From contig NC_016460.1 of assembly GCF_000226115.1 (NCBI RefSeq), forward strand, positions 4,092,001-4,156,000: a stretch of 64,000 bases of DNA, in the 5' to 3' direction. Within the stretch, counting starts at the first letter, position 1. Each line of letters begins with the position of its first letter. Source of the DNA: Thermothielavioides terrestris NRRL 8126. Its lineage: Eukaryota; Ascomycota; Sordariomycetes; Sordariales; Chaetomiaceae. The notes under the pieces were generated by a model. That model searched no databases, was not told the DNA's origin, and saw nothing but the letters and a program-made list of their open reading frames with translations. Positions 23,565 through 36,100 of this stretch are shown piece by piece. Position numbers and translations under genes: made by a program.

Positions 23565-25258
23565 GTGCTGACGGCTCCGGCGTGCTCTTGGCTGCCGTGG
23601 ATGCTTACTGGAAACGCCCTCTCATTTTCACTGCGGTCAGGGACCGGTTTCCTCTGGCGCCACCCCGGCTTTCCCTCCGAGTAAGCCCAACACTCGGAGT
23701 CTATTCATCGGTCATGTTTTCTACAACAAACATTGATACCCTGCCTATCGGTTTCTTTCTCGCACAGCCCTTCGCGTGCCCTAATTGTGTTGCGGAATTC
23801 TCGCACATCACAGCTATCTGGTATCCTGGCATGGTTCTTGTTCGGTCGAGGACGTTCGTCATGGGCCCTCAGGTACGGGATCGCCGCATTTTCTTTTTCC
23901 ACCTACGTTATCGGGGAGATCGGCGGGTGAGACACAAGGAGAGCGCTTTATAATGGACTGGGGACGACGTTACGAGGCGTAACAGGAGTACCGGGGATTT
24001 GCCAGGCTACTTTCGATTTACGTCCCGCAAGTGGGACGAGGAGATGACGTTGATTTTCTGTCTACCGCTTGATGGGTGCTCAGCACTCGGGGCACGGGGG
24101 GGAACTCGGGATTCGGTTGGACGGGATGGGCTCTAGCCTGGAAGCATGTCCCGTCCTACTCTGCTTGTGAGGCAAGCAGAGAAAAAGGGTGCTTGGAGGC
24201 GAAAAGTCGCTGTGTTGTATATTGTGGGCCACGAGCAAGAGAAAAGTAGTTGAGCTGTGCGTTGCGTCCTGCGCCACGTTGAACGAGGTGCCATATGGCT
24301 GGTAGTAGGTGATTTACTGTGTATGTGTGCTCCGCTTGTTGATCTGCCGCAACGGAGCAGCTGTGTGGTGTTGCCGACATGCTAGAGGGAGGCACCTGGT
24401 TTATTCACGGGCACTTGATGTAAATGAGCTGAGTTTCGAAACCACCTCATGGCTGGCCTCCGTTGCAGTTGGTGACGCCCAGCAAGAGGGAGAGAAAAGA
24501 ATAGGTACCGAAGCCCCTGAAGTAAGAAAGGAGATGGGATACAAAATACAGTAAATATAGTAGGTATACCGGGGGGGAGGAGCGCAGAAGAGAGACGTGG
24601 AGAGATGAAGAAGCATAGCTCGCTCGCTTGGGGAACAAGCGTTTGGGACAGCGTGCACACATTATCGCACGAACAAGTTCACTTATTAAGGTGACCGACC
24701 CAGGGCGAACTACCCTTGAATGGATCCTTCAGTGGATTTGTTTCCCGCCTGTTGTTTGGGGTCTCACAGGCGGGGCCAGGAGGGCCCTGTAAACTGACGT
24801 GATCATCTCTCCCGCGTCTCACAAGATGAGCGAGGCATTAACTGTTCCATATACCAGCACAGCATACGATAGTGAGCCAGGGAGCTAGTTGCTGCTGTTC
24901 CCACCTATTTCATTCTCCGACTCCATCCACGCAAAACACGAGGGATGAAGCCAGCATACCACTCGACTATGTAACTTGTGAGTCCCCATGGCCGCCTCCT
25001 GAGGCTGGTTCGGGATCTGGGTCCAGTCTTAAAATTATGCCCGGGCCTGACAAGCATGGATGCGGCTCACTTGTTAGCGCCAGGTCCGTTGGCCGGGACA
25101 GTCATCCTCTCTGTCCCCCCATTTCTCACCACCCCACCCCTCGGCGCTGAACCGCCGCCTCGCGTTTCCCCCTCCTCTCTCCCCCAAAGGCGACAACGAC
25201 AACGACGGCGACCAGGAATCGAAAGGCCGATGGCGAGGCCAGCTGAGCACCTCTCAAG
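23565..25258. other. Intergenic, no gene seen
   Basis: 3' flank of the transcription factor and the decayed start of the desaturase pseudogene. Short open frames only, none recognised. Confidence 0.5.
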
Positions 25259-26078
25259 CTCGCCAACGGCCCGCAGTACCCCGACATCCAAACCATGCGG
25301 GACACCATCCCGGACTGCTGTTTTGTCCCCTCGAGTAGGCGCTCCATGGGCTATGTCGTCCGCGATGTGGCCATGGCGACGGCCATTGGCTGGGCCGCGC
25401 TGACCTGCATCCCGTAGATTCCGGACTTCGCCTGGCGCGCCGCCGCCCGGGTCGTGTTGGGTATGTCCAGGGCCTCGTCTGCATGGGCATCTGGATCCTG
25501 GCGCACGAGGTCGGCCACGGCGCCTGCTCGGTCCACCGGCGGCTGAACGACGTGACGGGCTGGACGGTGCACTTGGCGCTGCTGGTGCCGTATTTCAGCT
25601 GGAAGTTCTCGCACCGTCGCCACCACCGGTCCACTGGCCACATGGAGAAGGACATGGCCTTCGTGCTGCCCACCAAGGCAGACCGCGAGACGCGGAGGCT
25701 GGCGGACCTGTATCTGGACCGGGAGCTGTTCGAGGATGTGCCCGTTGTGCAGCTCCCCAAGTTGCTGGCCCACCAGCTCGCGGGCTGGCAGATGTCCGTA
25801 CCTGCTGTTCAACATCTCGGCGGGCGTCGGCAGCCAGCAGCGCAAGGGCAGCTGGTGTGCGCTCGGAATGCTGACACAGCCAACAGAAGGATCCATTTCT
25901 ACGGGGCCGAGGAGGTCACCGAGGCCATCAAGCCGCTGCTGGGAGACTTGTATGTACCACCGCGACGACCGCTCCTTCATCGGCCAGCTGTGGTCGACCT
26001 TCACGCAGAGCAAGTACGCCGAGGCGGGCCCCGCGGTGCCTCTCGATCCCCAGCTCATCCCAAACACCATGTCGAAGT
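25259..26078 (+). pseudogene. Delta-12-type fatty acid desaturase, broken
   Basis: Translated pieces match fungal oleate (delta-12) desaturases in order: PDIQTMRDTIPDCCF and YVVRDV, then His box 1 HEVGHGACS (about 25504), LLVPYFSWKFSH, His box 2 HRRHH (about 25614), LAHQLAGWQM, and the C-terminal FYGAEEVTEAIKPLLGDLY. The copy has an in-frame TAG at 25415-25417, a frameshift near 25455-25465, a 4-nt insertion near 25796, a second 4-nt insertion near 25951, and a deletion of roughly 100 codons around 25850-25890 that removes the third His box (HVxHH), which ligates the di-iron centre. The normal N-terminus and start codon are not found. Intact enzymes convert oleate to linoleate in the ER. This copy cannot be active. 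It meets the 3' end of the convergent membrane-protein gene. Confidence 0.88.
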
Positions 26079-29000
26079 CTAATGCACCTTTCGCTTCCCA
26101 CGCTCCGCGGGCAGATCCAAGCTCGAGTAACTTGCGCCTAGCCGGAAGCTGAAATCCACCACGCCGACCAGCCCGCTCACAGCTCTCACCAACCCGGCCA
26201 GGTCGCCGCAGATCAGCGTCGTGCACACCTGGAGCACCGCAAACTCGGCGTACCCGGGCTGCCCGACGTTCCTGGGGTCCAGGATGTTGGCCACGGCATG
26301 GCGCCGCCGGACACCCTGATCGGGATCGGGATGGTGGTGGCAGGAGTCGTCGGCGCGGCCGGTGCGGGAGTCGACCATCGTGATCGGCGCGCCGTCAGCG
26401 ACGTCTTCTGTGGCCCGGTCGGGGGTCGCGAGCGCGGACTGGCGCATGCGCATGAATTGGCGCGTCATCTCGTACGGCCGCGGGAGGGGCAAGAAGGGCG
26501 GCAAGCTCTGGCCGGAGAGCAGCGAGTTGGACAGGAGCGTGAGGGTGGATAGGATGGTGTGGTGCGTGGGTTTGAGGATGTCGAGAACATCGGCCAGGGC
26601 GCCGAGCCATTCGCGGTTGGTGGGGGAAGCGGAGGGGTGGCGGGAGCGGGTGTGGAGGGAGAGAGAGGCGCCTCGTAGGCCGGAGCGTCTCGGGTGTCGC
26701 TCGTCGTGGTCGCCCCTGTCGGCCACGTCGCTCAGGCGCACGCGTGTAGGGTGCATGATCGTGTAGCTTATCAGAGTTAAGTAGGCCATGATGCGAGTGC
26801 TTCGGGTGATGATGTCGTGGTATGTCTCGCGCGGAAACTTGCCACCGACGGTGGGCTCCCATCTCTGCCACTCGGAGTGTTGCGACATGGATGAGACTAA
26901 CATCATGACCTTGCCGTAGATCTTACGGCTGACCTTGTGCAAATGATGCGCCGGGCTTCCAGGCATGTTGATGTCGCCTGCAGTGCCACGGACGTTCGAC
27001 CGAAGAGAGGAGCTGATGACCCCGAAGTAGTTGGCCAGGAGATAAAGCGTCGCCGATAAATCGCGCCGCAACCAGGTCCGATCGGTCAGGGGCGATGGGA
27101 AAATGGTCCAGATGAAAGCAATCAAGCTCCCTCCGGCCACGCAGGCCACGCGGTACGGGGCCAGCAAGTAAGTCCTACGAAACAAATTTCGGTCAGTCAA
27201 AGCAGGCACGAAGAACTCCCGCTCTCGCGGACTGCAACGTACGGGTGGACTGGCTGGCCGGTCCGCTCTGCGGCGGCGCGGCCGATGGCGAGCACTTGAA
27301 GCTCGTAGCTGATGATCAGAACCTGGGTGACGATGGTGATCAGGATGGCAGTGAGGAAACGAGGGAACTTGATAATAAAGTAGTAGTTGATGAAGATGGA
27401 AAGCCACAGGAGAACGATGACTCCGGGGACGTGGCCATCCACGATGTACCAGACGATGAGAGAGAGGCACATGGCGATGATTGTGCCACCGATTCTGCAG
27501 AGGAAGCCGAAGAAGGACTGCCCAGAAGCTGTGAACCACGGTTAAGTGCTGCTCCCCCCGGAAGTTAACGGTGTGGAAACCACTTACTCATAGTCATACT
27601 CAGAGATACGATGACCATGGCCCAGACCAACCTTTGCTCCCTGAAGAAGCGCTGGGTGCTTTCCAGGAAGGCGGCGATCCCTATGGTCATGGTCGCGCAG
27701 GCCACTCGGAAACCGAAAGCGGACTCTTCGGACCCGAAGAACTTGGGGATCTTCCGCAGACCATTGCCAAAGCGCTCCCACGCGGTCTTGGGAGGTAGAT
27801 GTTCAGGATCCCTCTTGCGGTTGTATCCGCCTCCGAAGTCGACAATGTTGGCGCCAGTTTCCATGGCGTCGGGGGACTGTTCGGCGGACGAATCCTCGCT
27901 GCTGAAGACGGCCTTGACCCACTTGCGCAAGCGGTTGACGGTGGGCGTGATGAGCCGGTGTTTGGACATGGTCCCGTCTTGGATCTTCTCATCGGCAAAA
28001 TCGACGAGGTCCTGGACGGCCTCGCCGGCGGCGTGCATCAGGTTTTCCAAGTAGACGATGATATAGAGCTGCACCTGATCGCGCTCGCTCCGGAAGGAGG
28101 GCTGGTCGGCGGCTCCTCCGTCAAAGTTGATGCCCCTTTCCTCAACCCACTTCCTCAGCAGCTCTCCCTTCCTCGAGTAGAACGCCTGGACCCTATTATC
28201 CAGCACGCTAGCAAATCCTGGGTCTCCAGGCATAGGCTCCGCGCCTGCTTCGACGTCGGCGTCGGAAGGGTTGGACCTCTTCTTGGGTCTTGGGACGAGC
28301 CCCAGGCACAATGCGGCATGCTCGAGGCCGTGATCAACCGCCTTGGACAGAATCTCGAAGGGCTCATGTACCTGTTTCATGACCTCATTCCATACACGCT
28401 TCTCAATGTCCTTCTCATCAGCGGTCTCGTCAGGGATGCCACCAGGGTTCTCCCAGTCGGAGCGTTCCGAAAAACGCTTAATGATGTCGATAATTGTGTT
28501 CATGCCCAGTCTGGCAGCCGCAAGTCAGCGACCGATTCCTGGGGAAGGGAGACAGGGAGACCAGGGGAACCTACACGGGGATATAGACGTGGCGAAACAG
28601 CGTGTAGACCTCGCTGAGGTCTTTGGCGTCGAGCTTTCCCCAGGCAATGTCGCGTTTGGCGAAGGGCAGGTCCGCATGCAATTTGCCTGCCAGCTCCCTC
28701 AATTTGGACCCCGTTTCCTCCAGGGCTTTCGCTGCTTCGGCCTCCTTCGTCAAGGATGGCTTCTTTTGCCCGACATCGGTTTCTTCGTCTCCCTTGGCTA
28801 GGAAGGTCTCGGTGTGCGTCGCGGCGTTGAAGGTGGCATCCGTTTCGAGACTGGAGAGGTACTCTTTTTGCAGCGCGACCAATCTTCTTAGCAAGCCCAT
28901 GGCGTCGGCGAGCTCCTTGAAGACCACGACCCGGCTGCTGACGGGAAACACCAGAAGGTTCACGCCGAAAGCCAGTGCGAGGGCGGTCAGCATGGCAGTC

Positions 29001-29834
29001 AGCAGTTCTTGCATGTAGAGCTGAGCCGCGGCACTGGTGGTCATGATGGGGCCGAACGTGGCTGACACGTTGACGAGGATGCTGTAAATAATGATGGGTA
29101 GGTTGAAGGCGGGCAACTTGGCACGCACAACGTTGCCGAACCAGATATTGGCAAAAAGCCAGACGGCGCATACGGCCGACTGGCTCGAATTGTATGTCGG
29201 AGTTGCAGTGGGAGGTGTCCCTGCCGGGGTGGTGTGGAGGCGAGCCTGCACGGCGGACCAGAGGGCGAGCATGGACACGGCCGACCCAAAACAGACGGCC
29301 AGGAGGCTGAGCAAGAGATTCATCATGAACTTGCCCCGGGGCATGATGGCCATGGCAAACACGCTGATGACGGGGACCAGATAGCCAAGGGTGATGAAGT
29401 AGGATGCCACCACTGGGGCGTGACACATAGCGATGCCGATTGTTGGAGGCAGAGAGCCTCTGATAAAAGGGTGATATGGCTGTTAGCCAGTGCGCAGCGG
29501 CTCGAAAAGAAGGACGCAAGGAAGCTTACTTGAACATGGTGCACACGGTGGGCGCATCGAGCCCCAATTTGGTGAAGAGGGCGGCCACTCGGCCGGGCTT
29601 CTTTTCCTCCGCCGATCCGGGTTGACTCTCCTCCGTACTTTTCGGTTTCCCGCCGTCCATGCCCGCAGCTTTCGAAGTCGAGTCTGGTCCACGGCTGGAC
29701 GGCCGCCCGTCCCCCTCTTGGCGAGCCATGCCTCGTCCGTCTTCCGGAGCGCCGGGCTCAGAACCCAGAAAACGCTGGCATGGACTGAAGTATGTGTGCA
29801 GAGTCCTGCCGGATGTCGAAGTATGGCGAGTCAA
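26079..29834 (-). CDS. ArAE/FUSC-type integral membrane transporter
   Basis: Five exons on the minus strand: 29834-29530, 29459-28575, 28510-27588, 27528-27243, 27174-26079. All donors are GT, all acceptors AG, and all phases fit, giving about 1,164 aa. Starting at the inner ATG at 29729 gives 1,129 aa. Hydrophobic segments fall in two groups: after residue about 105 (CHAPVVASYFITLGYLVPV and several more, with a FUSC-like PVSSR turn) and around residues 660-840 (LVWAMVIVSLSMTM, GVIVLLWLSIFINYYFIIKF, VACVAGGSLIAFIWTIFPSP). They are separated by a long hydrophilic domain. This double-bundle layout is that of fungal ArAE_2_N / DUF2421 proteins, related to aromatic-acid exporters and to brefeldin-A-sensitivity proteins. 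Substrate is unknown; plasma membrane or Golgi is likely. Introns are 54-71 nt with CTGAC or CTAAC branch sites. Confidence 0.85.
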
Positions 29835-31746
29835 GTAGGGGGAAAGCTGGGAACGCAGGCCTCGCAGCGAGTATGTTCGCCCGGAAGGGCAGTCGAGGCG
29901 CGTGAGAAAGCGGTCACACTCTTCGAACCAGAATCTGAGAGCCGCGGAAGGGAATCAACCGCAGCAAGGGATCACACACGAGTGGTGAGAATATTTGATG
30001 CAAAAACTTGTAGACATTTGGGATGCCGATATGGGGATAGCCAGCCCATGGGAAAGATCTGGCGGCCCGGATATCGAACGGACATCTGCGTCATGCATGC
30101 TGCGATGCTGGACATGGTTAGTAAGTGTAGAATACCTGTCTACGACAGGGATGCCGGCGATCACAGTTGACTGAGAGCGGGGCGTCGAGCACCGGGCTGC
30201 ACCTCTCGGCGAATGAAAGCAGCTCGTCGGGGTGGCCAGGACAGCCAAACCGTTCGCTGTTCCATTTTGCCAAGCTACACAGTATACGCGCGGGAAGGCC
30301 GAGACCGCGACGACGAGCGCCCCAACTGTCGAGAGAGAGATCAGGAACGGGAGGAGCCTGTCGTGGGATTCGTACACTAGGACTTGGAGCGACTCCTCGC
30401 ATGTCTCGGGTCGGCGGGGTCGGGACGGTGTCATGAATGTCTGGTAGGATAGATCGGACAAGCAGCATGATGCTTGTTTCCAGTTTCGGGCATGTCTGCA
30501 GAGGGAGCAGGCAGTTGGGACCCAGGGAAGAGTCAGCGTCCGACGGTTATCGGACGGGTCATCGGAGGAACTGACAGGGTACAAACGACGAACGAGCGAG
30601 CAGAGGAGCACCCCGGTGCATCGCACGTCGGCGAGATACGGGATTCCCGGGCTGGCAGACCATGATTGTTTACTTACACGGGGTAAATCGAATCATCAAG
30701 CGAAGGAGAGGGTGCGACACCAATTTACACGAGAGGCAACCTGGAAATATTACCGCGAAACGTTCGGTTAGTTGAGAGGGCGAGGGTTTGAGGGGTTGAG
30801 GCTCCCCGCAGGCCGGTTTGCAAGAGCCTTGGCTGTTTGCAATGGCTGATGGCCCACGAAGGCTGGCCAACAGCGACCCACTCACGGCCGCTGGAAGGTA
30901 ATTTACCGTAGGTAACTGACCAACAACCCCAGCGGCCACAATCGAGCCAGACACTCCTCCATCAACCCAAGTGCTGGGATGACAGCAATCATTGTTTCTC
31001 CTTTGCAGCACCAAGAACGGTAGCAAGATGGCCGGGAGCGGTTGCACGTCAGGCAGGGCGTCAAAATCTATGCAGTGCACGGTACGCTGCAGGATCAACA
31101 GGGACGCACACCGAGACCTTGGCAGGGTCCAGTTCGATGGTCCTCGACAATTCAGATCATCACCATCACTCCAGGCCGTTAACGTATTGACATCTTGACC
31201 ACCTCACTGCTGTCGTCGGATTCGCCATTCCACAAGCCCGTCATCTTCCACTACCTGCCCGGAATTTCGTGTCCCGTTCCTCAATTGTGAGGCAAGTAGC
31301 TACTGGATCCGGCGACAAAATGGGTTGCCTAGTGTCTCTCGACGTGTAACAAAACATGGCCGGGCCCTTGGCCTCGCCATATGCTATTCTGGAGGATCTC
31401 AGTGAGTTCACGCATGGTTTCGCTGTGCACGCCGCAGATAGCCAGGGCCTGCCTGGCCCTTCACTTCAGGTTGTTCCAAAGCAAACCCGCTCTGGCGACC
31501 CATCTGCGGCGAAGCAGCCAGCGCTTATTCTTCGTGTCCCCTCTTCCATGCTCTCCTCCCTACTGCCCTGATCGTCACGGACTTTCTCTCTGGAAAGCTA
31601 TCACCATGTCTGCAAACCCTTAAGAGCTCATTCTCCCAGGCGGTACGCTGTAACTCGACGGCCGGCCGTATTTCCATGCGCTGTGTTGACCGTCTTATTC
31701 ACCCATACCTACCTCCTACTGGAACAACACGGCAGAGATCACCGCA
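29835..31746. other. Intergenic, no gene called
   Basis: A 223-codon minus-strand frame (29955-30626) lies just upstream of the membrane-protein gene. It has no recognisable domain and no conserved motif and may be promoter or leader sequence. Nothing else coding is seen. Confidence 0.45.
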
Positions 31747-32763
31747 ATGCCAACACACTACACGCCCCTCCAAACCCCCACCGACATCTCATCTCCCCTC
31801 CTCTCCACTCCCTCCCGCTCAGACCGTTACTCCCCCTCCAACCCCGGCTCCTCTTCTCCCAGCACCCCCAGCAGCCGCCGCAGCCAACCGTCCCACCGCA
31901 AGCACGGCGGGAAGAAGGCCACAGAAACAGACGAACCGAAGACGGCGACCGAAGCCCCCTACCTATTCCTGGGCTCCATCGCGGCCGCCTCGCTGCTCGC
32001 GCACAAGTACTGGCCCAAGGGCTTCCTCTATGGCCCCAAGGAGGACTGGGAGCTTGCCGCCACCAAGTCGGCTCCGCGGTCCAAGCAGCGGCGCGTAGCG
32101 GAGAGTGTCGATCGCGGAGGGAGGGGACGAAGCGAGGAAGGGGAGTGGGATCTTCGGCGTGGCAGACTCGCGGGTCCCGGTTGTGACTACCGTTGCGCTG
32201 GTTGTGTCTCTGGCGAGGGGCGACGAGAGCGTTGGCGGGAGTATGTCGTGGAGGAGGAGGAGGAGGCGGTAGAGACGGGGTACACCGGGCGTGGCTGGGA
32301 TCGCTCGCGGGCGGGCACCCCGAGTTGGGAGGGTAACGGTAGCAGGAGGAGCCGGGCATGGGACAGCAGCAGCAGCAGCTTCGACCGTTACAGCGAGCTG
32401 TCTAGCGGCGGGCCGGCCGGCACCCGGGAACGCAGCGAACGCGTCGCAACGACTGAGTGGTGCTATTATCGTTCTCTTCCGGAACGACGGCCTCTGCTGG
32501 GGCCGAACACCATGTCTACGATCAGATCATCGTCCGGGAGGGGTGCTGGGTCGCGGTACCCCCTGGAGAGGAGTAAATCGAGCGCGGGATCAGAGCGCAG
32601 CGATTTGTCACGACCACGGTTCTATGACGACTACGATCACCCACTCGAGGTTGAGTATCCCTTTCAGAAAACACGGGCAGCGCCAAGGAGGGCCTCGTTT
32701 GGGGCCAGAGGGGCGAGGCGACACGAAGGGGATTGCTGTGACTTGTGTTGCGCATATTCGTAA
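31747..32763 (+). CDS. Low-complexity orphan protein with one conserved WPKGF/GPKEDWE segment
   Basis: Single exon, 338 aa. The N-terminal 70 residues are Ser/Pro/Thr-rich. Next is a short hydrophobic segment, residues about 74-86 (LFLGSIAAASLLAH), directly followed by KYWPKGFLYGPKEDWEL. I have the impression this block recurs in ascomycete hypothetical proteins, but I cannot name the family. The rest is Arg/Ser/Glu/Gly-rich, with an acidic run near 165 and a polyserine run near 215. The protein ends in a cysteine cluster (CCDLCCAYS), which could be acylated. The hydrophobic segment is short for a transmembrane helix. Function unknown. It is convergent with elg1, with 393 bp between stop codons. 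Confidence 0.6.
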   Translation: MPTHYTPLQTPTDISSPLLSTPSRSDRYSPSNPGSSSPSTPSSRRSQPSHRKHGGKKATETDEPKTATEAPYLFLGSIAAASLLAHKYWPKGFLYGPKEDWELAATKSAPRSKQRRVAESVDRGGRGRSEEGEWDLRRGRLAGPGCDYRCAGCVSGEGRRERWREYVVEEEEEAVETGYTGRGWDRSRAGTPSWEGNGSRRSRAWDSSSSSFDRYSELSSGGPAGTRERSERVATTEWCYYRSLPERRPLLGPNTMSTIRSSSGRGAGSRYPLERSKSSAGSERSDLSRPRFYDDYDHPLEVEYPFQKTRAAPRRASFGARGARRHEGDCCDLCCAYS

Positions 32764-33156
32764 GTTGCCTCTTGGTCGGGCCGTGTCATCGGGTGTGGGG
32801 GGACAGAGGTTGGGCTGGCAGCTTTGGAGAGATAGAGTGCACTTGTTTTATACACCACAATGAGAATAAGCAAAGAAAGAAGTTGAAACCGCGGGGTATC
32901 TAGTATTTGGCTCTTCGATGCAGGACGTTTGCGTCCACTTGTATCTGCTGTGTCCAGAGCTGCGAAGCACTCCGGCCATCTCAGCCACCGGCGAGCTAAC
33001 AAACCGTGGCGATGTAGAAGCACCGCATCCCTTGGCTCATATTCACCACGCCATGCTTGAAATGCCACTCGTTTATACCTGCCGCCCGAATCACTGCTCG
33101 TTCACTCCCCTTAACTCCCCAGCAAGCGCTTGGGAGATCTCCGTGAAACTGTGAAC
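32764..33156. other. Convergent 3' region
   Basis: Space between two facing stop codons. It should hold both 3' UTRs and polyadenylation sites; nothing else is seen. Confidence 0.5.
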
Positions 33157-36100
33157 TCAGCAGCCAAGCTCATCAACCTCGTCATCATCCACAAGGACCT
33201 TTCTCCGTTTCCCGCCTTTTGACACAGCCTTCCTCGGTGTTTTTGTGGGGGTCGTGTCCGGCGAAGTCTGGGGAGTCCTAGGCGAACTCTTTGAGGAGGA
33301 GCCTATTGACTTCTCGGGAGTCCGCAACTCCTCGGACACGACACCGTTCCAGCCTTCTCCCGCAGTTTTTGCGACTAAGTATGGGTTGATGTCCGCCTTG
33401 AACCATCTCTCACCCCTCGTGGTGCTTCTTGAACCGCCCTCCAGGGCTGAAAGCGCAGCCCTGGTGGTCCGCATCCGCTTGGACCCGGCGGCTCGTCCGC
33501 CGCCTTCGCTTACCAGGTTGCTCAGTTTAAGCCGCTGCTTTTGGAGTTGCGCTTCATATGAAACGATGCCGCGCACAAATGGTGCCACATCAAGGGCAAT
33601 GAGTTTCAGGGTTCGATCAAAGACCGACGGTTCGAGATAGGATGCCGGCTGCAGTGAGGCACCAGGGGCAGCGGCGATCGGATCGAAAGCAAAAGCGAAG
33701 TCTATTCGGCTGATGACTGGCGTCCCTGGAGGGGTGGACTTGAAGCTGGTTTGGAGAAGGTTGATTGCCGTGGTTTCATCCAGAGGGGGAAGCAAAGGTA
33801 GAGAGGTTTCTTGCTGTCCCTCGGCGTAGAGCTGCAGGGAGGATCTTGCCAGGGACTTAATGGTGAGAGAAATCGACGTTGTCAAGGAGTCGAAGTGCTC
33901 GATTGGAGTGGTGTCGATGTATGTCTGGCCAAGAACGAAGTCGTCTCGTATCGTGGCTGGTATCTCGGGTTGTGTGGGGTCAACGGCCTCCTGCAGTCAC
34001 TTGCGGTCAGCATTGAGACAGCTGCGCTTGAGTAAACAACTCACCTCTGTGAATGCGGCAAACGCTTTGGAGGAACACAGGTCTGCCGCACTCATTGCAT
34101 CGGCCGCATCTTCATAAGCTCGCAAGCTTCCGAGCTTGCTGCCGTGTCCCGTGTTCTGTTCGACACTCTGTGCCCAGTCTCCAAGCCCTATAGTATCCTG
34201 CCAATGACCAAGGTCAAGAGCCCACGAGTCCCAGGCCTGGCGCAGGATCTCCTCTTCGATGAGCCGTGGTGAGAGCTTGGGGTCAGTGATGCTGTCTCGT
34301 CCAAGGAGGTTCATGCCCAGCCGATACGTGTCTTGGCTAACGACTCGGATGACTTCGTTGTTCTCGTCCAGATCTACACCCTTGGGCCAGCGGGGATAGT
34401 ACCAATCAAGCCCACCCTTGCGGTCACCGATGCCCATCTGGCACCAGTACTGCAAGTCCATGGTTGCAGCCCGCAGATCAGACTTCCGGGAGTCAAAGAC
34501 TTGCTCCACGGATTGCCGCGTGAGAGCATGACCTTCATTTGCTGCAATGAGGATCAGACGGTCGACTGCAAGGTCTCTGGGCGGGGGACTGAGTCTAAAG
34601 ATGCCGTGAAGCTTCAGGGTATGCAGGGGAACGAGAGTCTCATCGTTGCAAGTCATGATAAACGGCCGCTTCGACTGCGCAATGAGACCCACAACAGTGG
34701 CCCAGAATTGCTTATCCTCCTCGTAGAGGATGTCGACCTCTTCCAGAAGAATCAAGGACTGCCGCTGGGTTATGGGGGAATCCTTTTTCGCCTTGGCTTG
34801 AAGGCTGTTCGCAGCAGCCTTCGCTGGCATTTTTGGCTTGTCGCGGGCGGAACTAGGCCTGAAGAACGCATTCATAGTCGCTTGCTTGCCCGACTTGATG
34901 TCCTTCACGGTATCGTCATCCGCCGTAGCACCTTGACCATCCGGTGAGCTGGCTGGCTGGTGTGATTGAACATGATGGTTTCTGGTCATGTCACCAATCT
35001 TCTCCAGCACATCTTTCCCGCTCCGTCGGCCGCCGGGGTTGATCTCAAAGACTTCGAAGTCCAGCTCTTTGGCTACCGCATAGACTGCCGCGGTCTTGCC
35101 ACACCCATGCGGGCCGCTGATAACCAAAGCGTTTGCAGCTCTGTCGTCATCTTTGCCTCTGCGCAGACTGCCGGACCGAACGACTGTCTTGCGGGTGATG
35201 CCTCGGCTTCCACTAGGAGCCCAGTCGTCCTCCTCGTCTGACAGTTCGCACAGCGCGTCGTCTTCATCATCACTAGAGACGATGAAGCCGTCGAGCTTTT
35301 TCCTTCGCTTTTTCTTTCCAGAGCCAGAAGCCTTTGACTTGGATCCAGTTTTCGGCTTGTCAGATTCTGCTGGACCCGTATCCACCGATTGGACCATCAG
35401 GGCTTGAAGCCAGTCTTTCAAAAGAAAGGCTTCTCGTCCGGGCTGAAGGACTTCAGCGGCGCTTACTGGAGCATACTTTTGTGCCCAGTTCGTGGTCTCG
35501 CATTGAAACATGTCGAATGCTGACAGCGAGGAGGCAATGGAGGCATACAGACGTGCAAGATGAGGCGGTGCTCGCACGCGATCCTTGCTGTCCACCACAG
35601 ACACTCTGTGTGAGTCTGGCCTCTTCTTGACGGTCTTGAGCTGAGGAAGAATTCTGGCCTGCAGCTTGGTTCCGCTTTCGAAGTGCTTTTGTGGGAGACG
35701 AAGCTCCGGAGGGACGGGGGTGACCTCGTCTGTGTTGATGTTTCGCACGGCTTCGGCCACGGCTGGGACTTCCAATGACTGGAGAGCGAGATTAACAACC
35801 GACTCGCTAGGCGAGACTTCCACCGCATTCCCCTTGGACTTTCGCAACGGAAGAGGCAGTGAGCCGTTCGTGATGTCCAGGGCATCGCAGCCATTGCCTC
35901 GCACGTGCACCATGTCTTTCCATGGCCACGCGGGCAATCTGGCACCCGGAAACTTTAATCCCAGATTCTTGATGCCAAACTGAGGCATCGGCACCTTTGC
36001 GGCAAGTCCTGTGCGAGGCTTCCTGGGTGAGCAGGGGGTGGAGCTGTACTGCTTCGTTCGACCGCTGACTGGAGGGGAAGCAGGCTTCACGACCTTTGAG

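Noticed and set aside
25414..25470. A 57-nt intron in the desaturase remnant that would remove the TAG stop
   Set aside because: The stretch itself encodes desaturase-like residues (IPDFAWRAAARVV, YVQ) and the splice would not keep the frame.
25351..26226. 291-codon minus-strand frame over the desaturase remnant
   Set aside because: The plus strand gives clear desaturase His boxes in broken frames; the minus frame is incidental.
29955..30626. 223-codon minus-strand frame upstream of the membrane-protein gene
   Set aside because: No domain, no signal peptide and Cys/Ser-rich random-looking text; kept only as a remark in the intergenic entry.
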